A stretch of 64,000 bases of DNA, taken from Geodermatophilus nigrescens. Lineage in GTDB: Bacteria; Actinomycetota; Actinomycetes; Mycobacteriales; Geodermatophilaceae. The notes below the pieces were generated by a model that worked only from the letters and a program-made list of their open reading frames with translations, made no database searches and was not told the DNA's origin. The stretch lies in assembly GCF_900129495.1 (NCBI RefSeq), contig NZ_FQVX01000001.1, positions 434,001 through 498,000 of the forward strand, written 5' to 3'. Shown here one piece after another: positions 7,817 through 17,530 of the stretch (position 1 is the stretch's first letter; each line of letters opens with the position of its first letter). Made by a program: the position numbers and the translations under genes.

Positions 7817-9145
7817 ATGCGTGCCACGGGGGAGGACGGCCCGGCCCGTCGCGGTGCCGGCGGGTCCTCTCCGTGGCGGGCGGCCGGCCTCGCGCTCGGC
7901 TGCCTGGCGGCCGTCGCCGCCACCGCGGTCGTCTTCCTGAGCGACGACCCGACGATCCTGCGGATCGCCGTCGTCTCCGTGGCCTGGGCGTGCCTGCTGG
8001 CCGCCTTCGCGACCGCCCGCCCCGCCGCCGACGACGACGGTGCCGCCGCCCGCACCGAGGCCGACCTGCGCGCCGCCCACCGCCGCGAGGTCGCCGAGGT
8101 CCGCGACGCCGAGCGGGAGCGCACCGACCGGGTCCGCCGCGACTCCGAGGACGCCATGCGCCGCGAGCTCGACGCGCTGCGCGGGGAGCTCGCCGGCCTG
8201 CGCGAGGGCCTGTCCGGCCTGGGCGCGCTGCGCCAGGAGGTCGCCGCCGTCGGCGCCCTGTCCGGGGAGCTGCGCGGCGAGCTGGCCGAGCTCACCGGAC
8301 TGCGGGCCGACGTCGGGCGGCTGCGCGCCGAGCTCACCGGGCAGCTCTCGGGCCAGCTCTCCGGGGAGATGCGCGTCGAGCGGGTCGTCATGCACGCCCA
8401 GTCGGTCCGCACCGGGCCCGGCCGCGAGACGCTGGAGCCCGCCACCTCCGCCTGGTCGGCCGACGTCGCGCGCGAGCTGACCGGCGCCTGGCCGGCCGCC
8501 CCGGCGCCCGCCACCGTCGCGGCCCCCGCGTCCCGGCCCGAACCGGTCGCCGAGGTCCGCCCGGAGCCGCTGCCCGCGCTGCGCCCCGAGCCCGTCGCGG
8601 TCCCGGTGGCCGCCCCCCTCGCGGCCCGGCCCCGGCCCGCCGTGCCCGTGCCGCCGCCGGCCCGCCCGGCCGCCGGGTCGCCCCGCGAGTGGCTCGCCGC
8701 CCGCGGCATGCTCGACGACCGCCCCGCCGTGCCGCCGGTCCCCGTCCCGCCGGCCCCCGCCGCGCCGGCCGCCGTCCCCCCGTCCGCGTTCCCCCCGGTC
8801 CCCGTCCCGGCGGCCGCCGAGCGCGCGCCGTACCGCCGGCGCACCGACCCGCCGCCGTCCGCGCACCGGGCGCCGGCTCCCTACGAGCAGGTCACCGTGC
8901 AGCGGCCCGCCGTGCACGCCACCGCGGCCGGCCACGGCGCGACCGCCGCGCCGGGAGTGCCGCCCGTCGTCGTCCCGGTCCCGTCCCCGGTCCTGGCTCC
9001 GGTCGCGACCGCGGACGACGACCCCGGTGCGGCGCGGCTGGCGCAGATCCTCGCCGAGAGCGGCGTGCGGCCCGGCGGCCGCCGCCGGCGCTACCGCGAG
9101 GACGACGCGGGCGAGGACGTCCTCGCCCGCGTCCTCGGCCGCTAG
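7817..9145 (+). CDS. DUF6779-like membrane-anchored coiled-coil protein with proline-rich tail
   Basis: Function unknown. The 442-aa protein has two close hydrophobic segments (about residues 23-45 and 50-66). A charged heptad-rich helix follows at about 75-195 (RREVAEVRDAERERTDRV; repeated GEL/LRAEL units), then RVERVVMHAQSVRTGPG. A Pro/Ala/Val-rich disordered region of about 180 residues leads to a short conserved tail [20 protein letters not shown] and DVLARVLGR. Rv3604c occupies the same place, between DUF3180 and DUF2520 genes, and has similar Ala/Arg/Pro-rich composition. Start ATG follows a leaderless-type promoter. A role in the cell envelope or division is possible but unproven. Confidence 0.7.
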   Translation: MRATGEDGPARRGAGGSSPWRAAGLALGCLAAVAATAVVFLSDDPTILRIAVVSVAWACLLAAFATARPAADDDGAAARTEADLRAAHRREVAEVRDAERERTDRVRRDSEDAMRRELDALRGELAGLREGLSGLGALRQEVAAVGALSGELRGELAELTGLRADVGRLRAELTGQLSGQLSGEMRVERVVMHAQSVRTGPGRETLEPATSAWSADVARELTGAWPAAPAPATVAAPASRPEPVAEVRPEPLPALRPEPVAVPVAAPLAARPRPAVPVPPPARPAAGSPREWLAARGMLDDRPAVPPVPVPPAPAAPAAVPPSAFPPVPVPAAAERAPYRRRTDPPPSAHRAPAPYEQVTVQRPAVHATAAGHGATAAPGVPPVVVPVPSPVLAPVATADDDPGAARLAQILAESGVRPGGRRRRYREDDAGEDVLARVLGR

Positions 9146-9158
9146 CCGGACCGACGGG

Positions 9159-9905
9159 TCAGGCGGGGCCGCGGGACAGCGCGCCGCCGTCGAGCACCAG
9201 CGTCTGGCCGGTGACCCAGCCGGCGCCGAGCAGGTAGGCCGCCGCCTCCCCGACGTCCTCCGGCTCGCCGAGCCGCCCGGCGGGGTAGGCGCGGGCGGCC
9301 TCGGCCTCGCGGCCCTCGTAGAGGGCGCCGGCGAAGCGGGTCTTCACGACCGCCGGGGCGACCGCGTTGACCGTCACCGTGGGCCCGAGCTCGACGGCGA
9401 GCTGGGTGACCAGGTTGATCAGCGCGGCCTTGCTGACGCCGTAGCCGCCGATCATCGGCGAGGCCTTGAGACCCGCCACCGAGGCGACGACGAGCACCGA
9501 GCCGCCGTGCTCGCCCATCCACGCGCGCCAGGCCTCCTGCACCAGCCCGAGCGTGCCGACGACGTTGGTGTCGAGGATCTTGCGGAACGCGTCGAGCTCG
9601 AGGTCGACCATCGGCCCGTAGACCGGGTTGATGCCCACGTTGCCGACCAGGTGGTCGAGGCTGCCGAACCGCTCGACGGCGGTGCGCACGGCCTCCGCGC
9701 GGTGCGCCGCGTCCCCGGCGTTGCCCGGGACGCCGACGGCGACGTCCGGTCCGCCGAGCGACGCCACGGCCTCCTCGAGCGCCTCGGGCTTGCGGGCGGT
9801 GAGCACCACCCGCGCCCCCCGGTCGACCAGGCTGCGCGCGATCGCCAGCCCGATGCCCCGGCTGCCGCCGGTGACCAGTGCGGTGCGCCCCTCGAACGTC
9901 TGCAC
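9159..9905 (-). CDS. SDR family oxidoreductase
   Basis: A 248-aa classical short-chain dehydrogenase/reductase, probably NADP(H)-dependent. It has the Rossmann motif TGGSRGIG near residue 11, NVGIN at the NNAG-like site near residue 89, the catalytic serine in VASVAG, and the catalytic pair in YGVSK near residue 155. The C-terminus TGQTLVLDGG is typical of the FabG-like group. Start GTG 9905 has GAGGGAG 5 nt upstream; the frame stays open further upstream but without a ribosome site. The substrate cannot be inferred. It faces the end of the DUF6779-like gene and is divergent from the DUF2520 gene. Confidence 0.9.
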   Translation of the reverse strand: MQTFEGRTALVTGGSRGIGLAIARSLVDRGARVVLTARKPEALEEAVASLGGPDVAVGVPGNAGDAAHRAEAVRTAVERFGSLDHLVGNVGINPVYGPMVDLELDAFRKILDTNVVGTLGLVQEAWRAWMGEHGGSVLVVASVAGLKASPMIGGYGVSKAALINLVTQLAVELGPTVTVNAVAPAVVKTRFAGALYEGREAEAARAYPAGRLGEPEDVGEAAAYLLGAGWVTGQTLVLDGGALSRGPA

Positions 9906-10223
9906 GCCAGCTCCCTCGTGTCCGCCGGCGACCGCGTCGGCGCCGGTGCCGCCGCTCACCGTAGGGGCGGCGCGACGGGCCGTTCCCCGCCACCCCGGGC
10001 CGCCCGGACGGGGGAGTGACCCACTCCACAGGCCCCGTGCGTTGCAGGGGGCCCCGGGGCGTCACACACTCGCCATCGGCGCGTCGCCCGCGTGACACAC
10101 CCGGTCGCAGCGGACGCCCCGCCGGCACCCCCCCGCTCGACCCCGCACACCCGGCGCGACGACGACGTCGCACCGGCCACCGAGTCCGGTACCCGCGAGG
10201 GACTGGAACGAGAGGTGACCGCG
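9906..10223. promoter_or_regulatory. 318-bp divergent intergenic region between SDR and DUF2520 genes
   Basis: No protein-coding signal was found. It contains the perfect palindrome GGAGTG-ACC-CACTCC at 10013-10027 and a looser GTCAC/GTGAC inverted pair at about 10060-10097, both possible operators. AGAGG at 10211-10215 serves the DUF2520 start. No clear -10 hexamer was found. Confidence 0.4.
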
Positions 10224-11168
10224 ATGCCTGCTGCCCGCAGGACCTCCCGCGCTGCCGGGCTCCGGCCCGCCGCCAGCGCCCCCGCCCGGCTCCGCGTCGG
10301 CGTCGTCGGCGCCGGCCGCGTCGGCGCCGTCCTGGGCGCCGCCCTCACCGCCGCCGGCCACGACGTGGTCGCCGCCTCCGGGGTCTCCGCCGCCTCCGCC
10401 GAGCGCGCCGCCCGGCTGCTGCCCGGCGTCCCCCTGCTGCCCGCCGACGAGGTCGTCGCCGCCGCGGACCTCGTCGTCCTCGCCGTGCCCGACGACATCC
10501 TCGCCGGCCTCGTCGCCGGCCTCGCCGGCACCGGCTCCTGGCGGCCCGGCCAGCTGGCTTTCCACACCTCCGGCGCGCACGGCCTCGCCGCCCTCGCGCC
10601 CGCGGAGGAGGCCGGCGTCCTGCCGCTGGCGCTGCACCCGGCGATGACCTTCACCGGCGCCCCCGAGGACGCCGACCGCCTCGCCGGCGCCCCGTTCGGC
10701 GTCACCAGCCGCCCGGAGCACCGGCCCGTCGCCGAGACGCTGGTGCTCGAGATGGGCGGCGAGCCGTTCTTCGTCGCCGAGGAGGACCGGCGGCTCTACC
10801 ACGCCGCACTGGTCACCGGCGCCAACCACCTGGTCACCCTCGTCGCCGAGGCCGCCGACCTGCTGCGCGCCGCCGGCGTCGACGCGCCCGCCCGCGTGCT
10901 CGCCCCGCTGCTCACCGCCGCGCTGGACAACGGCCTGCGCTGCGGCGACCGCGGGCTCACCGGGCCGGTCAGCCGGGGCGACGTCGGCACGGTCGCCGAC
11001 CACCTGCACACGCTCACCGAGCGGGCGCCGGCCTCGGTCGCCGCCTACGTCGCCATGGCGCAGCGCACCACCGAGCGGGCGCTGGCCGCGGGCCGGCTCA
11101 AGCGGCACGAGGGCGCCCCGCTGCTCGACCTGCTCTACGAGGCCGCGGACCCGGCGGGCTCCCGGTGA
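10224..11168 (+). CDS. Rossmann-like and DUF2520 domain-containing protein
   Basis: A 314-aa protein of the NADP-binding 6-phosphogluconate dehydrogenase-like type. The N-terminal Rossmann domain has [14 protein letters not shown] near residues 24-37. The DUF2520 helical domain contains LALHPAMTF and the conserved [12 protein letters not shown]. Start ATG 10224 has AGAGG 8 nt upstream. The stop overlaps the panC GTG (GTGA). Rv3603c occupies the same position before panC. Its fixed place ahead of panC-panD suggests a reductase role in or near pantothenate synthesis, possibly ketopantoate reduction, but the activity is not established. Confidence 0.85.
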   Translation: MPAARRTSRAAGLRPAASAPARLRVGVVGAGRVGAVLGAALTAAGHDVVAASGVSAASAERAARLLPGVPLLPADEVVAAADLVVLAVPDDILAGLVAGLAGTGSWRPGQLAFHTSGAHGLAALAPAEEAGVLPLALHPAMTFTGAPEDADRLAGAPFGVTSRPEHRPVAETLVLEMGGEPFFVAEEDRRLYHAALVTGANHLVTLVAEAADLLRAAGVDAPARVLAPLLTAALDNGLRCGDRGLTGPVSRGDVGTVADHLHTLTERAPASVAAYVAMAQRTTERALAAGRLKRHEGAPLLDLLYEAADPAGSR

Positions 11169-12019
11169 CCACCGGCACCACCCCCGCCGTCGCGGAGACC
11201 TCCGCCGAGCTGCGGGAGGTCGTCGCCGGCCTGCCCGGCCCGGTCGCCCTGGTCCCCACGATGGGGGCGCTGCACGAGGGCCACCGCACCCTGGTCCGCG
11301 CCGCCCGCGAGCGCGCCGGCAGCGTCGTCGTCTCGGTGTTCGTCAACCCGACCCAGTTCGGGCCCGGCGAGGACCTCGACCGCTACCCCCGCACCTGGGA
11401 CGCCGACCTCGCCGCCCTCACCGAGGAGCACGCCGACGCGGTCTTCCACCCGCCGGTCGAGGAGGTCTACCCGCCCGGGTCGCTCGGCGTGACCGTCGAC
11501 CCCGGCCCGCTCGGCGCGGTCCTCGAGGGTGCCGTGCGGCCCGGCCACTTCGCGGGCGTGCTCACCGTCGTCGCCAAGCTGTTCGGCCTGGCGCGGCCCG
11601 ACCTCGCGTTCTTCGGCGAGAAGGACTACCAGCAGCTCACGCTGGTGCGGGCCATGGTCCGCGAGCTGGCGCTGCCGGTGGAGGTCGTCGGCGTCCCCAC
11701 CGTCCGCGAGGACGACGGCATGGCCCTGTCCAGCCGCAACCGCTACCTGACCCCGGAAGAGCGGGCCCGGGCCGCGACGTTGAACAGGGCGTTGCGGTCC
11801 GGTGCGGACGCCGGCCCCGACGGCGCCGACGCCGTCCTCGCCGCCGCGCGCGCGGTGCTCGCCGGCGCGCCGGAGCTCGTCGCCGACTACCTCGCGCTCA
11901 CCGACCCCGACCTCGGCCCCGCGCCCGCGGCCGGCCCCGCCCGCCTCCTGCTGGCCGCCCGCGCCGGCAGCACCCGACTCCTCGACAACACCGACGTCCA
12001 GCTGGGAGAGCCCCGATGA
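11165..12019 (+). CDS. panC: Pantothenate synthetase (pantoate-beta-alanine ligase)
   Basis: Joins pantoate and beta-alanine with ATP, through a pantoyl-adenylate, to make pantothenate. The 284-aa protein has the nucleotidyltransferase HIGH-type motif [10 protein letters not shown] near residue 35, [18 protein letters not shown], the dimer motif FGEKDYQQL, and the KMSKS-like loop [10 protein letters not shown] near residue 187. GTG 11165 overlaps the DUF2520 stop; the gene's own stop overlaps the panD start, so beta-alanine supply (PanD) and use (PanC) are co-translated. panB is not in the window. Confidence 0.96.
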   Translation: MTTGTTPAVAETSAELREVVAGLPGPVALVPTMGALHEGHRTLVRAARERAGSVVVSVFVNPTQFGPGEDLDRYPRTWDADLAALTEEHADAVFHPPVEEVYPPGSLGVTVDPGPLGAVLEGAVRPGHFAGVLTVVAKLFGLARPDLAFFGEKDYQQLTLVRAMVRELALPVEVVGVPTVREDDGMALSSRNRYLTPEERARAATLNRALRSGADAGPDGADAVLAAARAVLAGAPELVADYLALTDPDLGPAPAAGPARLLLAARAGSTRLLDNTDVQLGEPR

Positions 12020-12441
12020 TGCGCACGATGCTCAAGTCCAAGATCCACCGGGCGACGGTGACGCAGGCCGACCTGCACTACGTCGGCTCGGTCACGGTCG
12101 ACGAGGACCTCCTCGACGCCGCCGACCTCATCCCCGGGGAGCAGGTCGCGATCGTCGACATCACCAACGGCGCGCGGCTGGAGACCTACGTCATCCCCGG
12201 CGAGCGCGGCAGCGGCGTCATCGGCATCAACGGCGCCGCCGCGCACCTCGTGCACCCCGGCGACATGGTCATCCTCATCAGCTACGGCCTGATGGACGAG
12301 ACCGAGGCGAAGAGCTACATCCCGAAGGTCGTGCACGTCGACGGCGACAACCGCGTCGTCGAGCTCGGCGGCGACCCGTCGGCGCCGGTGCCCGGCGCGA
12401 CCGACCAGCGGCGCAGCGACCTGGGCGTGCCGGTCCGGTGA
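12016..12441 (+). CDS. panD: Aspartate 1-decarboxylase (pyruvoyl proenzyme)
   Basis: Decarboxylates L-aspartate to beta-alanine for pantothenate. The 141-aa proenzyme has the self-cleavage site between Gly24 and Ser25 in [17 protein letters not shown]; Ser25 becomes the pyruvoyl group. Also seen are [13 protein letters not shown] and the [13 protein letters not shown] core. Two adjacent ATG codons (12016 and 12019) are both possible starts; the first overlaps the panC stop. The nadB GTG overlaps the 3' end. PanD and the following NadB both draw on L-aspartate. Confidence 0.96.
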   Translation: MMRTMLKSKIHRATVTQADLHYVGSVTVDEDLLDAADLIPGEQVAIVDITNGARLETYVIPGERGSGVIGINGAAAHLVHPGDMVILISYGLMDETEAKSYIPKVVHVDGDNRVVELGGDPSAPVPGATDQRRSDLGVPVR

Positions 12442-14120
12442 GCTCCCTGACGACGCCGTCGGTCACCGGCCTGCCCACCCGCCTGGCCGCCCCGGCGCCG
12501 GGCTGGGAGCTGTCGGCCGACGTCTGCGTCGTCGGGTCCGGCGTCGCCGGGCTGTGCGTCGCCCTGCACGCGCGGGCGGCGGGCCTGTCGGTCGCCGTCG
12601 TCACCAAGGTGCGCGTCGACGACGGGTCGACCCGCTGGGCGCAGGGCGGCATCGCCGCCGTCCTCGACCCGGCCGACACCCCCGGCGCGCACGCGCGCGA
12701 CACCGAGGTGGCCGGCGTCGGGCTGTGCGAGCCCGCCGCCGTGCAGGCGCTCGTGACCGAGGGGCCCGGGCGGCTGCACCAGCTCATCGACTGGGGCGCC
12801 GCCTTCGACCGCGACCCCGGCGGCCGGCTGCTGCTCACCCGCGAGGGCGGGCACTCGGCCGACCGGATCGTGCACGCCGGCGGCGACGCCACCGGCTCGG
12901 AGGTGCAGCGCGCGCTGCACGCCGCCGTCCTGGCCGACCCCGGCGTCACGCTCGTCGAGCACGCCATGGTGCTCGACCTGCTCACCGACGCCTCGGGCCG
13001 GGCGGCCGGCGTCACCCTGCACGTGCTGGGGGAGGGCTCCGCGGACGGCGTCGGCGCGGTGCGCGCCCGCGCGGTCGTGCTCGCCACCGGCGGCATGGGG
13101 CAGGTCTACGCCGCGACGACGAACCCGTCGGTGTCCACCGGCGACGGCGTGGCCCTCGGGCTGCGCGCGGGCGCGGTCGCCACCGACCTGGAGTTCGTCC
13201 AGTTCCACCCCACCGCGCTCTACCTCGGCCCCGGCGCCCGCGGGCAGCAGCCCCTGGTCAGCGAGGCGCTGCGCGGCGAGGGCGCGGTGCTGCGCGACGG
13301 CGCCGGCGAGCGGTTCATGGTCGGCGCGCACCCGCTCGCCGAGCTCGCGCCGCGCGACGTCGTCGCCAAGGGCATCACCCGGGTGCAGCTGCGCGACGGC
13401 GTCGACCACGTCTGGCTCGACGCGCGCGGCATCCCGGGGCTGGCCGAGCGGTTCCCGACGATCGTGGCCCGCTGCCGCCAGGCGGGCATCGACCCGGTCA
13501 CCGACCTGGTCCCGGTCACCCCCGCGGCGCACTACGCCTCCGGTGGGCTGGCCACCGACCTCGCGGGCCGCACGACCGTCCCCGGCCTCTACGCCTGCGG
13601 CGAGGTCGCCTGCACCGGCGTGCACGGGGCCAACCGGCTGGCGTCGAACTCGCTGCTGGAGGGGCTGGTGTTCGCCGCGCGCATCGGCGCCGACCTCGCC
13701 GCCGCGCTGCCGCCGTCGGCCCCCGCGCTGGCCGGCGCGCCCGGCACCGGCGGGCTGCTGGACCCGGCCGGGCGCCGCACGGTCACCGACACCATGTCCG
13801 GCCGCGTCGCCGCGCTGCGCTCGGGCGCCGGGCTGGCCGAGGCCACCGGGGTGCTCGCCTCGCTCGCCGCGTCGCTGGTGGAGGGGCCGGGCGCCGCGCC
13901 CGGCGTCGAGAGCTGGGAGGCCACCGGCCTGCTCACCGTGGCGAGCGCGCTCACCGCGGCCGCCGCGGCCCGCGAGGAGACCCGCGGCTGCCACTGGCGC
14001 GAGGACCACCCCGGCAGCGAGGAGGAGTGGCGCGTGCACCTGGACGTCCGCCTGGACGACGACGGCCGGCTGCGGCTGTCCCGCCGCCCGGTCGGCGAGC
14101 CCGTGGGAGTGGCCTGGTGA
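12438..14120 (+). CDS. nadB: L-aspartate oxidase
   Basis: FAD enzyme that oxidises L-aspartate to iminoaspartate, the first step of de novo NAD synthesis. The 560-aa protein has the N-terminal FAD motif [51 protein letters not shown], catalytic HYASGGL, and the C-terminal [13 protein letters not shown]. It overlaps panD by GTGA and nadC by GTGA. NadA, which uses the iminoaspartate, is not next to it and must lie elsewhere. Its position inside the pan/coa operon differs from M. tuberculosis, where nadABC is a separate locus. Confidence 0.95.
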   Translation: MSSLTTPSVTGLPTRLAAPAPGWELSADVCVVGSGVAGLCVALHARAAGLSVAVVTKVRVDDGSTRWAQGGIAAVLDPADTPGAHARDTEVAGVGLCEPAAVQALVTEGPGRLHQLIDWGAAFDRDPGGRLLLTREGGHSADRIVHAGGDATGSEVQRALHAAVLADPGVTLVEHAMVLDLLTDASGRAAGVTLHVLGEGSADGVGAVRARAVVLATGGMGQVYAATTNPSVSTGDGVALGLRAGAVATDLEFVQFHPTALYLGPGARGQQPLVSEALRGEGAVLRDGAGERFMVGAHPLAELAPRDVVAKGITRVQLRDGVDHVWLDARGIPGLAERFPTIVARCRQAGIDPVTDLVPVTPAAHYASGGLATDLAGRTTVPGLYACGEVACTGVHGANRLASNSLLEGLVFAARIGADLAAALPPSAPALAGAPGTGGLLDPAGRRTVTDTMSGRVAALRSGAGLAEATGVLASLAASLVEGPGAAPGVESWEATGLLTVASALTAAAAAREETRGCHWREDHPGSEEEWRVHLDVRLDDDGRLRLSRRPVGEPVGVAW

Positions 14121-15025
14121 CCGCCACCGACCCGCGCTCGCTGGAGGGCACCGGGCTGTCGGAGGCCTGGGTCGGGGAGCTGGTCGAGCGCACGCTGGCC
14201 GAGGACCTCGCCGGCGGCGCCGTCCTCCCGAGCGCCCCCGACCTCGCCGTCGCCCTCGACGTCACCAGCGCCGCCACCGTGCCCCCGGCGCAGTACGGCA
14301 CCGCCGACCTGGTGGCCCGGGTCGGCGGCGTCGTCGCCGGGCTGCCCGTGGCCGCCCGCGTCTTCGCCCGCCTCGCGCCCGGCGCCACGCTGACCGCCGG
14401 CGCCGCCGACGGCGACCGCGTGGCCCGCGGCGACGTGCTGCTCACGATCCGCGGGCCGGTGCGGGCCCTGCTCGCCGCCGAGCGCAGCGCGCTCAACATC
14501 GCCAGCCGGGCCAGCGGCATCGCCACCGCCACTCGCGCCTGGGTGGACGCTGTCGAGGGCACCGGCGCGGTCGTCCTCGACACCCGCAAGACCACGCCGG
14601 GCCTGCGCCCGCTGGAGAAGTACGCGGTGCGCTGCGGCGGCGGGTCGAACAAGCGGATGGGCCTCTACGACGTCGCGATGGTGAAGGACAACCACGTCGC
14701 CGCCGCGGGCTCCGTGGCCGCCGCCGTCGCCGCCGTGCGCGAGCGCGCGCCGCGGGTGCCGGTGCAGGTGGAGGCCGACACCCCCGCGCAGGCGGTGGAG
14801 GCGGTCGAGGCCGGCGCGGACTTCCTGCTGCTGGACAACATGCCGCCCGCGACGCTGCGCGAGGTCGTGGCGCTGGTCGGTGGCCGCGCGGAGCTCGAGG
14901 CCACCGGCGGGCTCACCCTCGCCGTCGCCCGCGAGGTGGCGCAGACCGGCGTCGACTTCCTGTCGGTCGGCGCGCTCACCCACTCCTCGCCGATCCTCGA
15001 CCTCGCGCTCGACCTGCGGGCCTGA
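14117..15025 (+). CDS. nadC: Nicotinate-nucleotide pyrophosphorylase (quinolinate phosphoribosyltransferase)
   Basis: Converts quinolinate and PRPP to nicotinate mononucleotide with CO2 release. The 302-aa type II PRTase shows AERSALNIASRASGIAT near residue 120, LDTRKTTPGLRPLEKYAV (PRPP and quinolinate contacts), GGGSNKRMGLYD, MVKDNHV, VEADT, LLLDNM and the C-terminal EATGGL and VGALTHS. The GTG start overlaps the nadB stop, so NadB and NadC are coupled. coaX begins 1 nt after its stop. Confidence 0.96.
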   Translation: MTATDPRSLEGTGLSEAWVGELVERTLAEDLAGGAVLPSAPDLAVALDVTSAATVPPAQYGTADLVARVGGVVAGLPVAARVFARLAPGATLTAGAADGDRVARGDVLLTIRGPVRALLAAERSALNIASRASGIATATRAWVDAVEGTGAVVLDTRKTTPGLRPLEKYAVRCGGGSNKRMGLYDVAMVKDNHVAAAGSVAAAVAAVRERAPRVPVQVEADTPAQAVEAVEAGADFLLLDNMPPATLREVVALVGGRAELEATGGLTLAVAREVAQTGVDFLSVGALTHSSPILDLALDLRA

Positions 15026-15026
15026 C

Positions 15027-15821
15027 GTGCTGCTCACCGTCGACGTCGGCAACAGCCAGACCGTGCTGGCCACCTTCGACGGCGCCCGCCGGGTCGGGTG
15101 CTGGCGGGTGACGACGCACGCGCGGGCCACCTCCGACGAGATCCGGATGCTGTGGCGCGGGCTGCTGCGCGACACCGAGGTCACCGGCGTCGCCGCCTGC
15201 TCCACCGTGCCGGCGCTGCTGCCGGCGCTGCGGCAGCTGCTCGACTCCCTCGACGTGCCGGTGGTGCTCATCGGGCCCGGCGTGCGCACCGGCGTCCCGC
15301 TGCACGTGGACAACCCGCGCGAGGTCGGCGCCGACCGGGTGGTCACCGCGCTGGCCGCGCACGAGCTGTTCGGCCGGGCGCCGGACGGCGCCGGCCGGCC
15401 GGTCGTGGTGGTCGACTTCGGCACCTCCACCAACGTCGACGCCGTGGGCCCCGACGGGCAGTTCCTCGGCGGCGCGCTCGCCCCCGGCGTCGAGGTCAGC
15501 CTGGAGGCGCTCGCGTCGCGGGCCGCCCAGCTGCGCTCGGTCGAGCTGACCGTGCCCCCGCAGGCGATCGGCAAGAACACCGTGGCGGCGCTGCAGTCCG
15601 GCGTCGTGCTCGGGTTCGCGGGCCTGGTCGACGGGCTGGTCGGGCGGATCGCCGCCGAGCTGGTGGCGCAGTTCGGCGCCCCGCCGGTCGTCGTCGCCAC
15701 CGGGGGACTGGCGCCGCTGGTGGCCGACAGCTGCCGGACGATCGCCGAGCGGGAGCCCGACCTGACCGTGCACGGGCTGCGGCTGGCCTTCGAGCGGCAG
15801 CAGGCGGCCGGCCGCCGGTAG
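15027..15821 (+). CDS. coaX: Type III pantothenate kinase
   Basis: Phosphorylates pantothenate, the first committed step to coenzyme A, so it uses the product of PanC upstream. The 264-aa ASKHA-fold protein has DVGNSQT at residues 5-11 (phosphate loop), the catalytic-aspartate motif NPREVGADR near residue 92, [11 protein letters not shown] near residue 130, and GGALAPG. The second phosphate motif reads DFGTSTN where many family members have DFGTATT, a mild difference. GTG start 1 nt after nadC. Rv3600c is the positional homologue. Confidence 0.92.
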   Translation: MLLTVDVGNSQTVLATFDGARRVGCWRVTTHARATSDEIRMLWRGLLRDTEVTGVAACSTVPALLPALRQLLDSLDVPVVLIGPGVRTGVPLHVDNPREVGADRVVTALAAHELFGRAPDGAGRPVVVVDFGTSTNVDAVGPDGQFLGGALAPGVEVSLEALASRAAQLRSVELTVPPQAIGKNTVAALQSGVVLGFAGLVDGLVGRIAAELVAQFGAPPVVVATGGLAPLVADSCRTIAEREPDLTVHGLRLAFERQQAAGRR

Positions 15822-15853
15822 GAGCACGCCGGGGGTGGCGCGGCCCACCGCCG

Positions 15854-15859
15854 TAGGCT
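15854..15859 (+). promoter_or_regulatory. -10 box TAGGCT, leaderless promoter of lysS
   Basis: TAGGCT is followed by 8 nt and GTG 15868, with no Shine-Dalgarno sequence between. It suggests that lysS has its own leaderless transcript separate from the coaX operon. Confidence 0.6.
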
Positions 15860-15867
15860 CGGGCGCC

Positions 15868-17370
15868 GTGACCGACCTGCCTCCCGGCCCCGTCGACGAC
15901 GAGCTCCCCGAACAGCTCCGGGTGCGCCGGGCCAAGCTCGACCGGCTGCGCGACACCGGTGCCGACCCCTACCCGGTCACGGTCGCCCGGACGACGTCGC
16001 TGGCCGGGGTCCGCGAGCGCTTCCCCGACCTCGAGCCGGACACCATGACCGGCGAGCGGGTGGGCGTCACCGGCCGGGTCATCTTCAGCCGCAACACCGG
16101 CAAGCTGTGCTTCGCGACGCTGCGCGAGGGCGACGCCGAGCTGCAGGTCATGCTCTCCCGCGACCGGGTCGGCGCGGAGTCCCTCGACGCGTGGAAGGCC
16201 GACGTCGACCTCGGCGACCACGTCTTCGTCGAGGGCGAGGTGGGCACCTCGCGGCGCGGGGAGCTGTCGGTGTTCGCCGACTCCTGGCAGCTCGCCGCCA
16301 AGGCGCTGCGCCCGCTGCCGGTGGCGCACAAGCCGATGAGCGAGGAGCTGCGGGTCCGCCGCCGCTACGTCGACCTCATCGTCCGCGACGAGGCCCGCCG
16401 CACCGTGCGCCAGCGCGCCGAGGTGATGGCGGCGCTCCGGACCGGGCTCACCGGCCGCGGCTTCCTCGAGGTCGAGACGCCGATGCTGCAGACGGTGCAC
16501 GGCGGCGCCGCGGCGCGGCCGTTCCGCACGCACATGAACGCCTTCGACCTCGACCTGTACCTGCGGATCGCCCCGGAGCTGTTCCTCAAGCGCTGCATCG
16601 TCGGCGGCCTGGAGAAGGTCTTCGAGATCAACCGCAACTTCCGCAACGAGGGCGCCGACAGCTCGCACTCGCCGGAGTTCGCGATGCTCGAGTACTACGA
16701 GGCGTGGGCCGACTACACCGACGTCGCCCGCACCACCCGCGAGCTGGTCCAGGAGTGCTGCGCCGCGCTGTTCGGCGACCACACCGCCCGCCACCACGAC
16801 GGCACCGAGGTCGACCTGTCGGGGGAGTGGCCGCAGGTGCCGCTGTACTCGCTCGTCAGCGACGCCGTCGGCGAGGAGGTCACGCCGGAGACGCCGGTGG
16901 AGCACCTGCGGGCGCTCGCCGAGCGGCACGACGTCGGCGTCGACCCGGCCTGGCTGCCCGGCAAGGTGGTCGAGGAGCTGTTCGAGGCGCTGGTGCAGGA
17001 CTCCCTGCAGGCGCCGACGTTCGTCGTCGACTACCCGGTGGACACCTCGCCGCTCACCCGCGCCCACCGGACGACGCCGGGGCTGGCCGAGAAGTGGGAC
17101 CTCTACATCGGCGGGATCGAGCGGGGCACCGGCTACTCCGAGCTCGTCGACCCGGTGGTGCAGCGCGAGCGGTTCACGCAGCAGGCGCTGCTCGCCGCCG
17201 CCGGCGACCCGGAGGCGATGGTGCTCGACGAGGACTTCCTCGAGGCCCTCGAGTACGGCATGCCGCCCACCGGTGGCGTCGGGATGGGCATCGACCGGCT
17301 GATGATGACGCTCACCGGACTCGGCATCCGCGAGACCATCCTGTTCCCTCTCGTGCGCCCCATTTCCTGA
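15868..17370 (+). CDS. lysS: Lysyl-tRNA synthetase, class II
   Basis: Charges tRNA-Lys. The 500-aa protein has an N-terminal OB-fold anticodon-binding domain (about residues 60-160, [20 protein letters not shown]), then the class II core: motif 1 region [13 protein letters not shown], motif 2 [20 protein letters not shown], and motif 3 [13 protein letters not shown] near the end. The motif 2 text ADSSHSPEF matches the actinobacterial LysS1 subtype (Rv3598c) rather than the usual HNPEFT form. GTG 15868 is preceded by TAGGCT at leaderless spacing; an upstream in-frame GTG at 15835 has no support. lsr2 follows, as in mycobacteria. Confidence 0.95.
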   Translation: MTDLPPGPVDDELPEQLRVRRAKLDRLRDTGADPYPVTVARTTSLAGVRERFPDLEPDTMTGERVGVTGRVIFSRNTGKLCFATLREGDAELQVMLSRDRVGAESLDAWKADVDLGDHVFVEGEVGTSRRGELSVFADSWQLAAKALRPLPVAHKPMSEELRVRRRYVDLIVRDEARRTVRQRAEVMAALRTGLTGRGFLEVETPMLQTVHGGAAARPFRTHMNAFDLDLYLRIAPELFLKRCIVGGLEKVFEINRNFRNEGADSSHSPEFAMLEYYEAWADYTDVARTTRELVQECCAALFGDHTARHHDGTEVDLSGEWPQVPLYSLVSDAVGEEVTPETPVEHLRALAERHDVGVDPAWLPGKVVEELFEALVQDSLQAPTFVVDYPVDTSPLTRAHRTTPGLAEKWDLYIGGIERGTGYSELVDPVVQRERFTQQALLAAAGDPEAMVLDEDFLEALEYGMPPTGGVGMGIDRLMMTLTGLGIRETILFPLVRPIS

Positions 17371-17530
17371 AACGCGCCGTTCTCGTTCCGGCAATTGTTC
17401 CCCGGAAAGAGCGACCCGCCGCACCGGAATTGGTGCGGGCGCGCCGTTCCGTGGTGGAATGAGCGCGTCGCCCACAATGGGCGGCGCAATTGTCCGGCCA
17501 CGGGGGCCGAGAAGGAGGAAGGCAACACGA
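17371..17530. promoter_or_regulatory. AT-enriched lsr2 upstream region with hairpin
   Basis: The 160-bp spacer is visibly less GC-rich than its surroundings and holds two CAATTG palindromes. CCGCACC/GGTGCGG (17419-17425 and 17432-17438) forms a 7-bp hairpin with a GGAATT loop, a possible lysS terminator. An AT-rich stretch before lsr2 fits self-binding by Lsr2, a known property of xenogeneic silencers, but that is inference here. Confidence 0.45.
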
